Part shown: positions 1 to 11,148 of the stretch, piece by piece
Layout: each line of letters opens with the position of its first letter
Position numbering within the stretch: position 1 is the stretch's first letter
Assembly: GCA_918026815.1 (NCBI GenBank)
Contig: CAKJVC010000242.1
Coordinates: 62,001 to 126,000 of the forward strand
From: Chalara sp. BL73
Taxonomy: Eukaryota; Ascomycota; Leotiomycetes; Helotiales
Reading direction: 5' to 3'
DNA length: 64,000 nt
Notes under the pieces: generated by a model
Told to the model about the DNA's origin: nothing
Database searches by the model: none
The model's input: the letters and a program-made list of their open reading frames with translations, nothing else
Made by a program: the position numbers and the translations under genes

Positions 1-2877
1 CCTCGGTTTTCGAAGATAAGGAAAGTTATCAGCTCATGCTGTCTTTAATATGAAAATCACCTAGAATAACTTCTCTTGCAACTCGAAACTTGTAAAATCC
101 TCAAGAGTTGTTTCGTATTGCAGCTCATTCGCCTCACGCTCAAGGTGATGAATCCAAAATTGAACATGTGACAAAAATCGAGCGGTTGTCATGCCAAGAG
201 TATCATGTGATCAGGCGACGCGCTAAATATTAGCGCGTTTAGACACCATATTATTTCTCGGCCGAGCCCTTGCTTTCTTCCACTATCTTCACCACCCATT
301 ACACTTCAAAAGATCGACTGTAGTGCCATACAGCTCCAATTTCAACTCTTATATTCAATACATGACTTTGATTGTTCACTGAAGCAGCAGTGTCGAATTT
401 GCCCCAAGTGCAGAGCCAAACACTCAACACGCATCGTCGACACACCAGATATTCCGATCAAGCACAGCCTCAAATCTTCTTTCGCTCCTCAAACCGAGGA
501 GCCTTTGCAAATCAAGCACTTCTCCCTCCTCACAGATTTCTGATCCCAGTTTTCCGAAAGGAAGAACAAGTTTCAGAACTTAACCCTAAGTATTCGTCGG
601 TTCTAGCTTTGCGGTCATAGTTGCCTTCCCAAAGTATTAGGATCACTCACGGAGTCGTTGCTGCACCGCCGAAAGGCTGTGTGGCCTTCAATGTAATGAT
701 CTGAAATGTTGGAGGGACAGTCCAGATGTCGAGAGACGATAAAACAAACATTTTCCATGAGCCATTCTGGTAAGATCCTCAAATGCGGGACGCTCGTCGG
801 GCTTGTTGGCTGGATATGCTCTGATCACAACGGATCGTCTTCGTCGATGCTAAAGAGGTACATGGGTAGGAGAGACATTGTGGAACAGCTGAAGCACTTC
901 TGCAAAGATCTGCGACCTGGTTTTATTATATGCTCTCTTGATTCAATAACCGGGGTCTCTATCAACTCTAGAGAACAAGGTCAAGACAATCCTTACAGGG
1001 CATGGGTGCTGAACACAGTTTGATCAGCCAACAAACAGATTGTTCGCGTGTTTTCACTGCCTTGCGTCGTGACAAGCCTTGAATTCTACTCGCCGGAGTC
1101 ATTTGCAATAGCATTTGTCGCGAGGTTTCGAATTGGCCTACAAACAGAAACACAATGCAGATAGTCCTTCAACGTGCTTCGGTGCGCTGGATATAAGGCC
1201 AACCTGTATGTTCCAGAAGCATCCATGTCCATTTGGCATTCTCTTGATTTAGTCTCAAGAGATGAGACCGTGGGACTCGAAGAAAGCACTAAATCCTTAG
1301 CTGTTCAACTCTGTGAAGACCTCTTACGAGGTTATCAAATAGAACATCGTCTCTACTCTATTCAGAAGCCCCGAACCTCGTACCGCCTACGCAGTCAGCT
1401 CACAAGACCAATGCCATGGTACCAACCCCCGGTGTTGTCACCTCGCGTGTGATCCCGATCAGCCGCACCAATCTTCTCCTCTAGGCTTGGTCCTATAGTG
1501 ATGGAGAACGCCGACAACTTCTGTCTCATCCTTGCGATGTCTGTACACTCTTCCTCTGCCTCTCCTCTGCCCCTCGAGGACGAACGTAGAGATGCACGCG
1601 GTTTTTTGTTGATGTTTTTTTGTCCGCTTGTTGCCCTACACTTTTGCTTTGATCAAGGTGTGGAGGAGACAAAAACTAATCTCAGAGGGTCCTGCTTTAT
1701 CAAACAGAAAGGAATTTTTGGCTGTACTGGAATATTAGGCTGTGGACGCTTGCCTGTTGTCTTGAGTCCGGCCTCCTGCTGCGCTTCGATCATCACTGCT
1801 GTGGGACAATGCGACTTTGGGACTTTATGAATATGGACTTGTCATGGATCTGGGGGTAGTAGCAAGAGACTTGAAGTAATGGTGAGGTTCTGGCTAGTAT
1901 GCAATGTCAAAGTTGATTCGAACACTGGAATTCTGACGCGCAGGGAGATCACAGCACGTCCTGGTTGGGACCCATCTAGAGTTGGAGTCAAAGCTTAGTG
2001 CTTGTCTGCCTTGGGTAGCGTGCTGCGGTCTGCCCGATCTTCTGGAAGATAGTGTTCAGTGTCTGCTTAGCTGTGTTTTTGCATGTTCGAACCTTGGTGT
2101 TGAGTATTCTAGCATCTCATGGGTTGTGAGATGAGGACAGGCCTGCGGATGGTAGTCCTGGGTTGTCTCTAGCTTAGCTTCGGCTTATAGAGGCAACCCC
2201 TCCAGTGTTGGAGATAAGTCTACCTCCTAGTACTGACTTTACTTGGGGCTAACATTTATAGGAGACAAGCTAAGTTGGGACGATGCGGGCAAGCTTTGAT
2301 CGCTATGGAACATGTATTCCACAGATTGTAATTGAAGTGATTGCATTGGGCTGGCTGGTAACATTAGACGTTTATAGTTGGAGCCGGAACGAGCATGTCA
2401 GATTGAATTTTGCTGAGCAGGGCTGAGTGAACAGGATCCTGAAGCATGCGAAATTGGAAGCGAGCTCGAAATTGAAGAGATTTTCATTGCACTCTGAGGA
2501 GATCGTAGAAACGGATGCGTCCGTTAGTAATCATCTCCTAAGCCCGTATCTCCCTGTCTACAGTGGTTGAGCTCTAGAATTTTCCCCGAGTACCCAACTA
2601 CAGTGCTGAAAGAATTATGTCACGTGCCCATGTTCCTTGTTTGTTCCTTCGCGATTGTAAAACATATAGGGGTTGCAAGCCTATCTACAGAACACTGCGT
2701 GAGATTCGCTCTAAATTCGACCGAGAGTATATATTATTCTATACATGAAAGATGACCCGCTGTTTTGGGCAATCTGTTACACCATCTACTTACCCTGTAA
2801 ATGGCCCACTTTAATTTCCACGACGTCTGCAAAGGAAAGTATCGACACTGCGTCTGACTTCAACCATCCATCCCAGC
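1..2877. other. gene-poor left end, nothing supported
   Basis: Several reading frames of 60-110 codons occur here, but none has a recognisable domain or joins to a neighbour through a convincing intron. I saw no tRNA or rRNA. The last few hundred bases are presumably the promoter of the ATP12 gene that begins at 2878. Confidence 0.5.
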
Positions 2878-4121
2878 ATGAAGCGTGTTACGCAATTCCC
2901 TCTCCTAGAGGGCAAATTAATCGCTCGAAGCTACTTGAACCACCAACAAGTGCCGCACATATCCAAAGGCTATGTTTGGAATAGTGGTCCAACCAATGGT
3001 CTTAAGCCCGTCGCAACAGGTTTTAGCCAAAGACACCTGCATACTACAAGCTCGAAAGAAGCCACAGCATCTGACATATCTGTAGTCGGTCCCCCGCCCA
3101 AGGCTCCCATACCCAGTGTAGAACATGTAGATTCAAGGGTGGTCAGGAGACGGAAACAAGCAGAATTGTTGAAAAGAGGTCAAGATCTAAGGGACATTGC
3201 TGGTGGGAAAGGAAGTGGCACGGCAAAAACGAAGAGATTCTGGAAGGATGTGCATGTGAAACATGATGAAGGTATTATTTAAATCTGCCATATAAATTAC
3301 TTAGTGCTAATTCTGCTAAAGATGGACTGCAAATTCTTCTTGACAAACGGCCCTTGCGTCGTCCCACGAAAGATATCCTCAAAATCCCTCACCATAAGCC
3401 CCACCTCGCGTCTGCGATAGCTCTAGAATGGGATCTGCTTGTATCAGCCCAACAAGCACTCCGCCATCACCTTATTCCCCTCACATCTCTCGTGTCCCGA
3501 GCTCTAGATATTGCAGATGAAGACACGAAGGGTACTGGAGATACGCGAGCCAGTATTGTGAACACTGTGATGCGATATCTAGACACAGACTCTCTCCTTT
3601 GCTGGGCACCAGAAGCAGAAGCCGATCCTCCAGGATACGAAACACATGTGAATAGGACAGAAAGTTTGAGATCAATTCAGATAAGAACCGCGAGGCCAAT
3701 AATTCAATACTTGACAGAGAGAGTCTGGCCTGGCATCGAGATTATTCCAGTGTTGGATCCTGATAGCATTATGCCAATTCCGCAACCACAAATGACACAG
3801 GACGTTATTCGAGGCTGGGTAAGCGGCCTACCTGCTTTTGAACTAGCTGGATTGGAGAGAGCTGTTTTGGCTGGTAAAGGGCTCTTGGGTGCAGTCCGTC
3901 TCGTGGTAGAATGGAGCCCGGAGCTATCGCATCTCAAAGGGGACCAGGGGGATGTAGGACAGAAATTCGGCATCGAGGAAGCGGCAAAAGCTGCCAGCCT
4001 GGAGGTGGATTGGCAGACTGGGATGTGGGGAGCAGTGGAAGATACTCATGATGTTGAGAGAGAAGATATAAGGAGGCAGCTTGGCAGTGTTATATTATTG
4101 GTATCTGGGCAGAAGACTTGA
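2878..4121 (+). CDS. ATP12: ATP12, F1-ATPase alpha-subunit assembly chaperone
   Basis: Mitochondrial matrix chaperone that binds the F1 alpha subunit before the alpha3beta3 hexamer forms. Exons 2878..3271 and 3322..4121 give 397 aa. The 50-nt intron has donor GTATTA, acceptor AAAG and a TGCTAAT branch site, and joins in phase to rebuild the family block KHDE-D-GLQILLDKRPLR. Other ATP12-family blocks are RFWKDVHVK just before the join, the IALEWDLL and LIPLTSL segments after it, and the Pro-rich MPIPQPQ region. The N-terminus starts MKRVTQFPLLEGKLIARSY, basic and hydroxylated as expected of a mitochondrial presequence. The start is the first ATG of the open frame. The family assignment is confident; the exact start is less so. 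Confidence 0.9.
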
Positions 4122-4913
4122 AATTGTAGCATACAAAAGCTGCATTTGTACTTATCACCAAGGGGCATGGATTATGAAAGTAGAAATCATTACAATGTAC
4201 CGAGACTAAGTAGACTTGAAATCTTCCATTCACCAATTCCGAGGCATATAGTCCAGCCTAAAATTTCTAAGGCTTCTACGCCTATCAACTCTTCTAGGAA
4301 GAACACAACGATCTTGTCCTTTAACTCCCTCCCATCTGGCCGCTAGTAGTCCAGTCTTTCGGAGTAGCTGTCGGTGTATGTGTTAGCTATTTATTCTAGT
4401 CACACTGAAAGAACTTGAAGAAATTAGAAATGTCAAGCCGCATTTGTCGCAAAGGTGCTTGCCTAAATAAATATGTTTCATGATGTATGTGGGGAAAAGC
4501 GAACTATCGATGACAAACCACAATCGATATAGTTATTATAGTTCCAAATGCCGGAGTTTACGCGCACCAGGATTTGTAGTTAGTGATTGTTAGGTAGGCG
4601 ATGTGTCAAAGAACTTAGTGACCCGTTTCGACTCCCGCTTGCTCCTTTGTCTGATTGTTCTTGTTATGATTATATTTGCGGCTGCCGCAAGCTTGCAGCA
4701 ATATATTTCAGCGTATCTTATAACTGGTCAAAAGTTTGTTTCCACTCTTGTTGAGACACTTATATATCAATTTTTCGTTTGGCCATTCAAGTTTATAACC
4801 CCAGATATTCTTATCGAAGCCACGCCAATTTAGCGCCATAAATTTCTGTCACTGTTCCGTCCGGCCTGTATTCATCGCCCAGTTAAGAAACTTCTCGCCG
4901 TTGCCAAAAGGTG
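4122..4913. other. intergenic
   Basis: AT-rich spacer. One hydrophobic frame (about 4603-4833) has no ATG near its 5' end and no clear splice link to the next gene, so I do not call it. Confidence 0.4.
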
Positions 4914-5689
4914 ATGTGCATTTCTGGTCGCAGGGAGGTCTATGCAGAAGCTCCATCACCAGCGGGCCGCAAACCTAAAGAAACTAAATTCTCAAACGGC
5001 TCATTTCTACGCAATATGTCGCACAGGATGGCAACCGACCCAAACATCTCTTCGCAACTGCTTCTTAGAGATGCAATCGAGGGATACCTTCAGGATGTCC
5101 CTAATTTACTATCCAAGGCGCCACAGATGTTACCGCCTGGACGAATAACAAGAGTCGACATAAGCCTCGGGCTTGGAAATGAACGCGATGTTATCCAACA
5201 AAATCTGAAAGTTGCACTCGATCATACTACCTTGAGCCGATGTCTGCCCGGCGTGATTAAGATTCATAAAGTGATTCTAACTTTAGGTAATCTACGTGCT
5301 TAGGGGCCACTCGTGCCATATACGTCACTGACCACAACGTAGAAGAAGCTCCTCCTTACAACGATTTAAAAGTGGCAGCTTCCAATGCCAATAAATCCCC
5401 TCAGAACGACACTACCATGATTGCAATGTCGGAAAGAACGCAGCCAGAGAAAATGCCGTACAAAATTTCATCGGATCATCGAGCGGAGCTTGATGTTGAG
5501 CCTCGTTGTAGGGAAGAATTACGAGCTACTATAGAGCTTGAAACCTCTTCGAAGATACATCTGGAAGGCCCCAGGAGATCACGGAGATTAGCCTCTACTA
5601 GGGGAATCGTCAAACCCGAACCGAAGACTGCAAAAAGATCACCAGCCAGGTCTAATAAGAAGTGCCTAAGGTCTAAGAAACCTCGCTGA
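4914..5689 (+). CDS. unrecognised protein, two exons
   Basis: I do not recognise this protein. Exons 4914..5286 and 5343..5689 give 239 aa. The 56-nt intron has donor GTAATC, a CACTGACC branch site and a TAG acceptor, and it removes two in-frame stops while keeping phase (VILTL-EEAPPYNDL). The first half contains DAIEGYLQDVPNLLSKAP and LLPPGRITRVDISLGLGN, which looks like folded coding sequence. The C-terminus is strongly basic (RRSRR, KPEPKTAKRSPARSNKK), suggesting a nuclear or nucleic-acid contact. The start is uncertain: upstream exons are possible and later ATGs exist at about 5015. Support for coding comes from the intron geometry and composition, not from homology. Confidence 0.5.
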
Positions 5690-8600
5690 TACAAGAAGTA
5701 ATATCCGGTCAAGTATCATACTGCAGGTATTGATTTCTGAGAGTATTCCGAGACTTTCCCATGAAACCAGCAGCACTAGAGTTTGAAGTGGAAGAATATA
5801 GAAATTTCTATTTGTTTACACTCAGGCGCTAAAGTTAAGCGTGCTACGCTATTCAGATTACCATATTTTTCATGGTTGTTCTCGAACTTGAACCACAGCG
5901 GATAGTCCCAAGATTCATAAAACTTGCCAAAATTTCATGGAGGACTAAGAAGGCACGTAGTCGCTTCATGGGACTCTTTCTTGACTGCTCAGACTGATTT
6001 CATCAGGCATGTATTCATTTTTGAAGCTTCCTTTTGTGTTCTGATGTCTTCTCTACCTCAGGACGTCTCCAGATTTTCACTCTATGTTTAACATCGTGAG
6101 AACTAGAGATTGGTCATGGGGCGGTTCGTACCTATATGGAGTAGTGGATTTCTATCGTTGCAAAGTATATTTTCGGGATGAGCAAAAACCAGCGAAAAGG
6201 AAGAAAGCTGGATCTCATAAATCCCCCGCATACGCCCAGTTTCTCAGATTAAATTAAGCACTTGAAGTTAATCACCAAGGAGCAAGATGCGTCAAAGAGC
6301 AAATGAGGAACTAAACACAATGCGGGAAGATTAGGAATGCACCATTAAAATTCGTAGGTCTTAAAATTTCTGCAATGGAACGTAGCTCTATTGCGACTCA
6401 CCACGCTAGGCAATGTCACTGGCAATCACAGGCAAATCAACCACCGCCGTCCACACCCGGATCTTTCAATCCCGCCACGTCAAAACCTGCTCATTTTAAC
6501 CCAATCGCTTTTATCTTGCGCTCTAATACGCATGCCATCTTTGCGCCTGTTGACCTAGCGTGGAATCGGCCATCGAGTTCAGGTTATACTATGCGGATAA
6601 TCCAGCGTGAAAGTAATATGTCTCCTCGAACTGAGATTGGGCTTCAACTTCATGGTGCTCCCCAATCCATGTACACTGAAATATCGCCGACACCACCAAC
6701 ATCTATGGTAAAACAGGATTACATACGGTAGCAGCCTCTATCTCAATCGACACCATCCATTCACCAGCATTTCGGTATTCAAGCGGCACGGCCATATGCG
6801 CAATATAATCTCATGAATCAGTAACTCAATATTCAACCGCGGCCTAATGGTCAATAGCCACTAGCGAATCTATAATACAACTTCATTAATCAGCCAACCA
6901 GCTTCCAGCATTAGCACGGTATCCGGAAAGCTACGATCTTACGGGAACATGTCAAAATTGTGTGATCCCTCGCTCTCTCAGGCATAACTCACGTTGGAAA
7001 AAGTTCCGCCTGCCATGCCAATATCAGAATATGGCTGCTGACCTTTTGATCGGATGGGCCCCCGCTCTATTGCTCCAAGCATATTACTTACTTCCACCAC
7101 GACGAAAGATGTGGACTGTGTGAGATAGAAGACGGCAACAGGTATGATGCAGTGAAAAGAGAAGTGCGACTATGCACACGCCGAAATCACAGATTATTGC
7201 GATGATGTATGAGCGGATGATGCGTTGAGTTTGGGCACTGCTAATCATCAATGGAAGTCGGATGGTGCTTCTACCTTGGGATGCATCCATGGTCAATATA
7301 AACCGCAAACATAATCGCGGCAACGTCCTGGTCTTCCCATACATTTGAGTACATCTTAAATATTGGCCTACATAGGAAAACTCACCCACGATGTTGATTT
7401 CTGGAGTTTTTAGGTTTATGTGAGTGGGTTCGGAGGATAACTATAATGACATGTACCAGGGAAAAGCTCAACCTGCTAGATATCAATAACTGTCCTATTA
7501 TAAGATTAACACCATGATGTCTATCACGCATCTTAATTGATACATGAATAGATCACATGATGGACTGCAGTATGGGAATCGAAAGAGGGCAGTATCAGAT
7601 GAGATTAGGAGTAGAGGATTTACGAAGAGCTTTAGCAAGACAATATTAGTCCTTAGCAGATTTCCTGAGGAAAATGGCGAGATAGAGCATTATGATCCAA
7701 CTCCACACCTATAGGGGGAGAATGCCTTTTAATCTTAGTGTTAGCGTACAGAAATTGAGGATGTGTCATAATAATCTTCAAGCCAAAACGATCATCATAC
7801 TTTAAAATATTCTTCTTCTGTTGTCATATAGATCTTGCGACACAGTTGATCCAAGTCGGTCATTATTGTATTGTAGACTTTTACTTGAAACACAGCAGAA
7901 CGGACCTCAACGTTGAATATTCCAACGGATGAGGGCTCTTTGAAAGCTACTATTTACCTTCCTACTCTCAACCAGAAGGAGTTGTATGCCACCCTCCCCA
8001 ATCACCCCTTCTTCTCAATATTAGGTGCCATGTGCCAACGGAATCAAAATGAATCACAAGGTTTGTGCCTTGCGATCTAGAAGCTGGTTTGTATATACTC
8101 CCCAGGTGAAGCAGATTCGATCATGTGCAATACAGAGGAGCGCGCTTCGAAAAGATGGCACAAACGGCGAGCTGCACACATCCTAAAAGCGATATACGGT
8201 TTTGTTATTGTAGCAAGTTTGTCAAACTCTGAAATCCAGTTTATTATACAAATGTGTATACATTTACCAGAAATATGGGTCCATATCCTAGAAGTCAACC
8301 AATGATAGGCTACGCCTCTCGTTGCCTCAATTAACCTAATATTTACTTCCGCACCATTACTTCCAAACTCGATTCTTAAATTTCGGCGCAACAACGATTT
8401 CTAGGCGTTTGAATTTTGAGCTCTAATGCGCTATTATCTCATTGGAGCTTGGAAAACGTTTGCAGTGCATCTCTTCTTAAATGACGACGCGAATCCCAAC
8501 CACGAACGCGCCGCGTTTGTCAACAGCCCCCAGCTCAATCAAACCGCGACAACTTGTCTGCCCTCCTATTTAATCCGTGCTCATTCCCTCCCACTGACCA

Positions 8601-9729
8601 TATCATAGTCACATCTCCATGCGCAGCTCGCGCAACTGTCTGCGAACCTAGCGGATCTCGAAAATCTACTGCGGATGACGAGCGTACAAGCGGAATCAAT
8701 TCGGGGACTTGGTGCTTTTCATGGTGGCTTGTAGGTTCTTCTGGCCGAGAAATGGGGACGGGGTGGTAGTTGATGCGAGATGAGGGGCTAATAGGGATAT
8801 AGGTTCATGGCTGCGAGTAAGGTGCTTGGAGAGGAAACGATTGCCGGTGCGGCGGGGAACCAACAGCAGCAGCAGAGAAGCAGCGGAAGCGATGTTTAAG
8901 AACACGTAATAATGAGCTACGATGTATGATTTATGAGGCATGATGATGGACGTGAATATAGTGGTTGGGAGACTAAACTTGAGGTCGGGGATGGGGATAA
9001 TTTCCAAGATTCAGTAGGAAGATAGCACCAACAATAATAGTATATACCCATATATACGGTTCTGAACAATCAAATATACTTCCTAGCAGAGCCCCCAAAT
9101 GGCTAGATATTGCAGAGACGTACATACCACTTTTTCACCAGGTACCGATAAACAAATTCCTAATACCTTGCTACCTTCTTCACGTTCTAGAGAAGATTTA
9201 GAAAACACAACACGAGCTGGTTGCTCGCCGGCGCTAATTTTATCATTGATGGGCATGGTTGCCTTTTAACGGATCATGATCCGCACAGAAGGTTTATTCA
9301 CTAAGAAGGTGAATAATGAGGTTTTGGTCTGGCTATCTTTGCAATCTTCGAAGTCCAACTTCAATACCTAGATTCTTTTGAATATCTACATCCTTGAGAG
9401 TTACAAGAGCTTGGAAAGTCCCAAAAAACCAATCCCGTGGCTCAGGTTTCAACACGAGCTACCGGTCGCTTTAGCGAATCTTTGAAGCGGTGCAGGTGAA
9501 TACTATAGAGCGTCTAATGGAGTGTATCGAAGCTCGTAGAGCCTTACAACAATACAAATAGAATGACTGAATTGATATTCTATATTACATGCAAACAAAG
9601 AACCAAGACCATGCCCACCAAAGCTCCCAAATAGTGATTACTAAGCTCACCGGCTTGGCGCGTCATAGCCAGTGGTTCTAGCCCGTCCCAATCGGTTCAG
9701 GGGCTCCTACCACATCTGACAGGATCAAA
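5690..9729. other. AT-rich gene-poor island
   Basis: About 4 kb without a gene I can support. Frames are short and frequently stopped, and TA-rich stretches are common, as in repeat-induced-point-mutation-affected islands of ascomycetes. One possibly decayed ORF is listed separately (6375-6914). No transposase or reverse-transcriptase motif is visible. Confidence 0.5.
6375..6914 (+). pseudogene. possible decayed Gln/Pro-rich ORF
   Basis: Starts at an ATG and reads 118 codons of Pro/Ser/Thr/Gln-rich sequence to a TAG at 6729. The same frame then continues with similar composition (QPLSQSTPSIHQHFGIQ, then PYAQYNLMNQ) and is interrupted by TAA 6822, TAG 6855, TAA 6873 and TAG 6912. All five stops are one C-to-T step from Gln codons, and most lie beside Gln, Asn or Pro codons. 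That fits a once-open Gln-rich coding sequence damaged by C-to-T change. Chance stops in AT-rich DNA remain a fair alternative; I recognise no family. Confidence 0.3.
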
Positions 9730-10910
9730 ATGGCTCTCACCCAGCATGTTTTTGATAGAAACGGGGACGTCTTTCTCTTATTTTATACAGTGGAAGGCAG
9801 CGAGAACGTAGATATCCAGAGTGGCTCCGAGGAGGTGACAGAGAGAGAAGACAGGGCAGCAGGGAGTGAAGATGGAATAGAATTCCACATGCCCGCGTCC
9901 GACCAACCCACAAAGACTAAGTCTGCCCAGTCTGATGGCCTCAAGTACACAATATCTATGCGTGTTTCATCCAAGCACATGGCTCTAGCCTCAGAGGTCT
10001 TCAGGGCTATGCTCCAACCAAACATCTTCAAGGAAGGGACAGAGTTGGCTACCTCCGCCACGGCTGAGATATCACTTCCGGACGACGACCCTGATGCGTT
10101 CCTCATACTCTTGAACATCATACATGGTCAAACTCGGGACATTCCCAGAAAAGTTGAATTGCTGCTGCTCTCCAAGATCGCTGTCTTAGTAGACAAATAC
10201 AGGTTACACAAAGCTGTGATCTTTTTCTCGGATACTTGGGTTGATGCGATTACCGGCGAGCTTGAAGTTTGCCATGATATAGATCAGCTATATCATTGGA
10301 TTAATGTGTCATATGTGTTCTCCAGAGAAGATGAGTTCAATACAGCCACCTCATATGCTATAGCTCACTCTACGGCCTCCTTCGGCGGCGTCGGGATGCC
10401 TCTCTTGCCAATCCCCGCCTGCATACTCGGTAGGTTCAGCATACTGTCTACAATTTCTGGTTATAGAGGGCTAACGATGAAACAGAGGACATCAAAATGT
10501 ATCGCTTGCGAGACATTAGCGCGATTTATCAGATTCTTCACTCAAGCATAGAGGGACTCCAAGGTCCTGAAAATCGATGTCAGCGGAGGGACGACCACCT
10601 AAGGGCGGATTGTGATGCTATGACACTCGGAAGCATTCTGAGAGGTTGTAAGGCATTGGGGTTGTATCAGTCACCCGATCCAACGTACCCGCAACAAACT
10701 CGCGAATTTGTAATGACCCAGATGAATGCCCTTAAGTACAGAGGGTTGTGTGACAAAGCAAACAAACCTTCTGCGCCGGAATCTGATTATCGAGGACCGA
10801 CTCATGGACTTCGTGAGAGTAATGAAGAGAAGCTAGATGCGATTTGCGACAAATTTGGCGGGTTGTTCTTGAAGGATTCACGGCAGGTTAGAATGAAAAA
10901 TAGTATATGA
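9730..10910 (+). CDS. BTB/POZ-domain protein
   Basis: Fungal BTB/POZ protein of unknown substrate; BTB folds mediate dimerisation or Cullin-3 adaptor binding. Exons 9730..10429 and 10486..10910 give 374 aa. The 56-nt intron has donor GTAGGT, a GCTAACG branch site and acceptor CAG, and joins PACIL-EDIKMYRLRD in phase. The N-terminal half shows the usual fungal pattern: FDRNGDVFLL near residue 10, then SSKHMALASEVFRAML, an acidic LPDDDPDAFLILLNIIHG, and the DKYRLHKAV helix. The C-terminal third (DHLRADCDAMTLGSILRG onward) is typical of lineage-expanded BTB proteins and has no catalytic motif. It sits alone at the edge of the AT-rich island. Confidence 0.75.
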
Positions 10911-11148
10911 AACTATGAAAAGCAACGTAGTCATACACCTGTATCATTCTACACTCGAGGGCCATTACTTTGTTCAGAGAATGTATATCTATAACCGTTC
11001 CCGCACCAAAAAATACAGCCGCTATAAACTATTCATGTCAAACGCCACCCCCATATAGCCGCTGTCAATCTCCCCCATGCTGTTGTATAATGAAGAGAAC
11101 GACCAGATTTGAGCCCAGTATTCATCTGTCTTATATTAATTCATCACC

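Noticed and set aside
1155..1196. MQIVLQRASV, like the start of D-aminoacyl-tRNA deacylase
   Set aside because: Stops after 13 codons and no later DTD motif is found in any frame downstream.
4603..4833. Hydrophobic 76-codon frame, possible membrane exon
   Set aside because: No ATG at its start and no convincing splice link to the gene at 4914.
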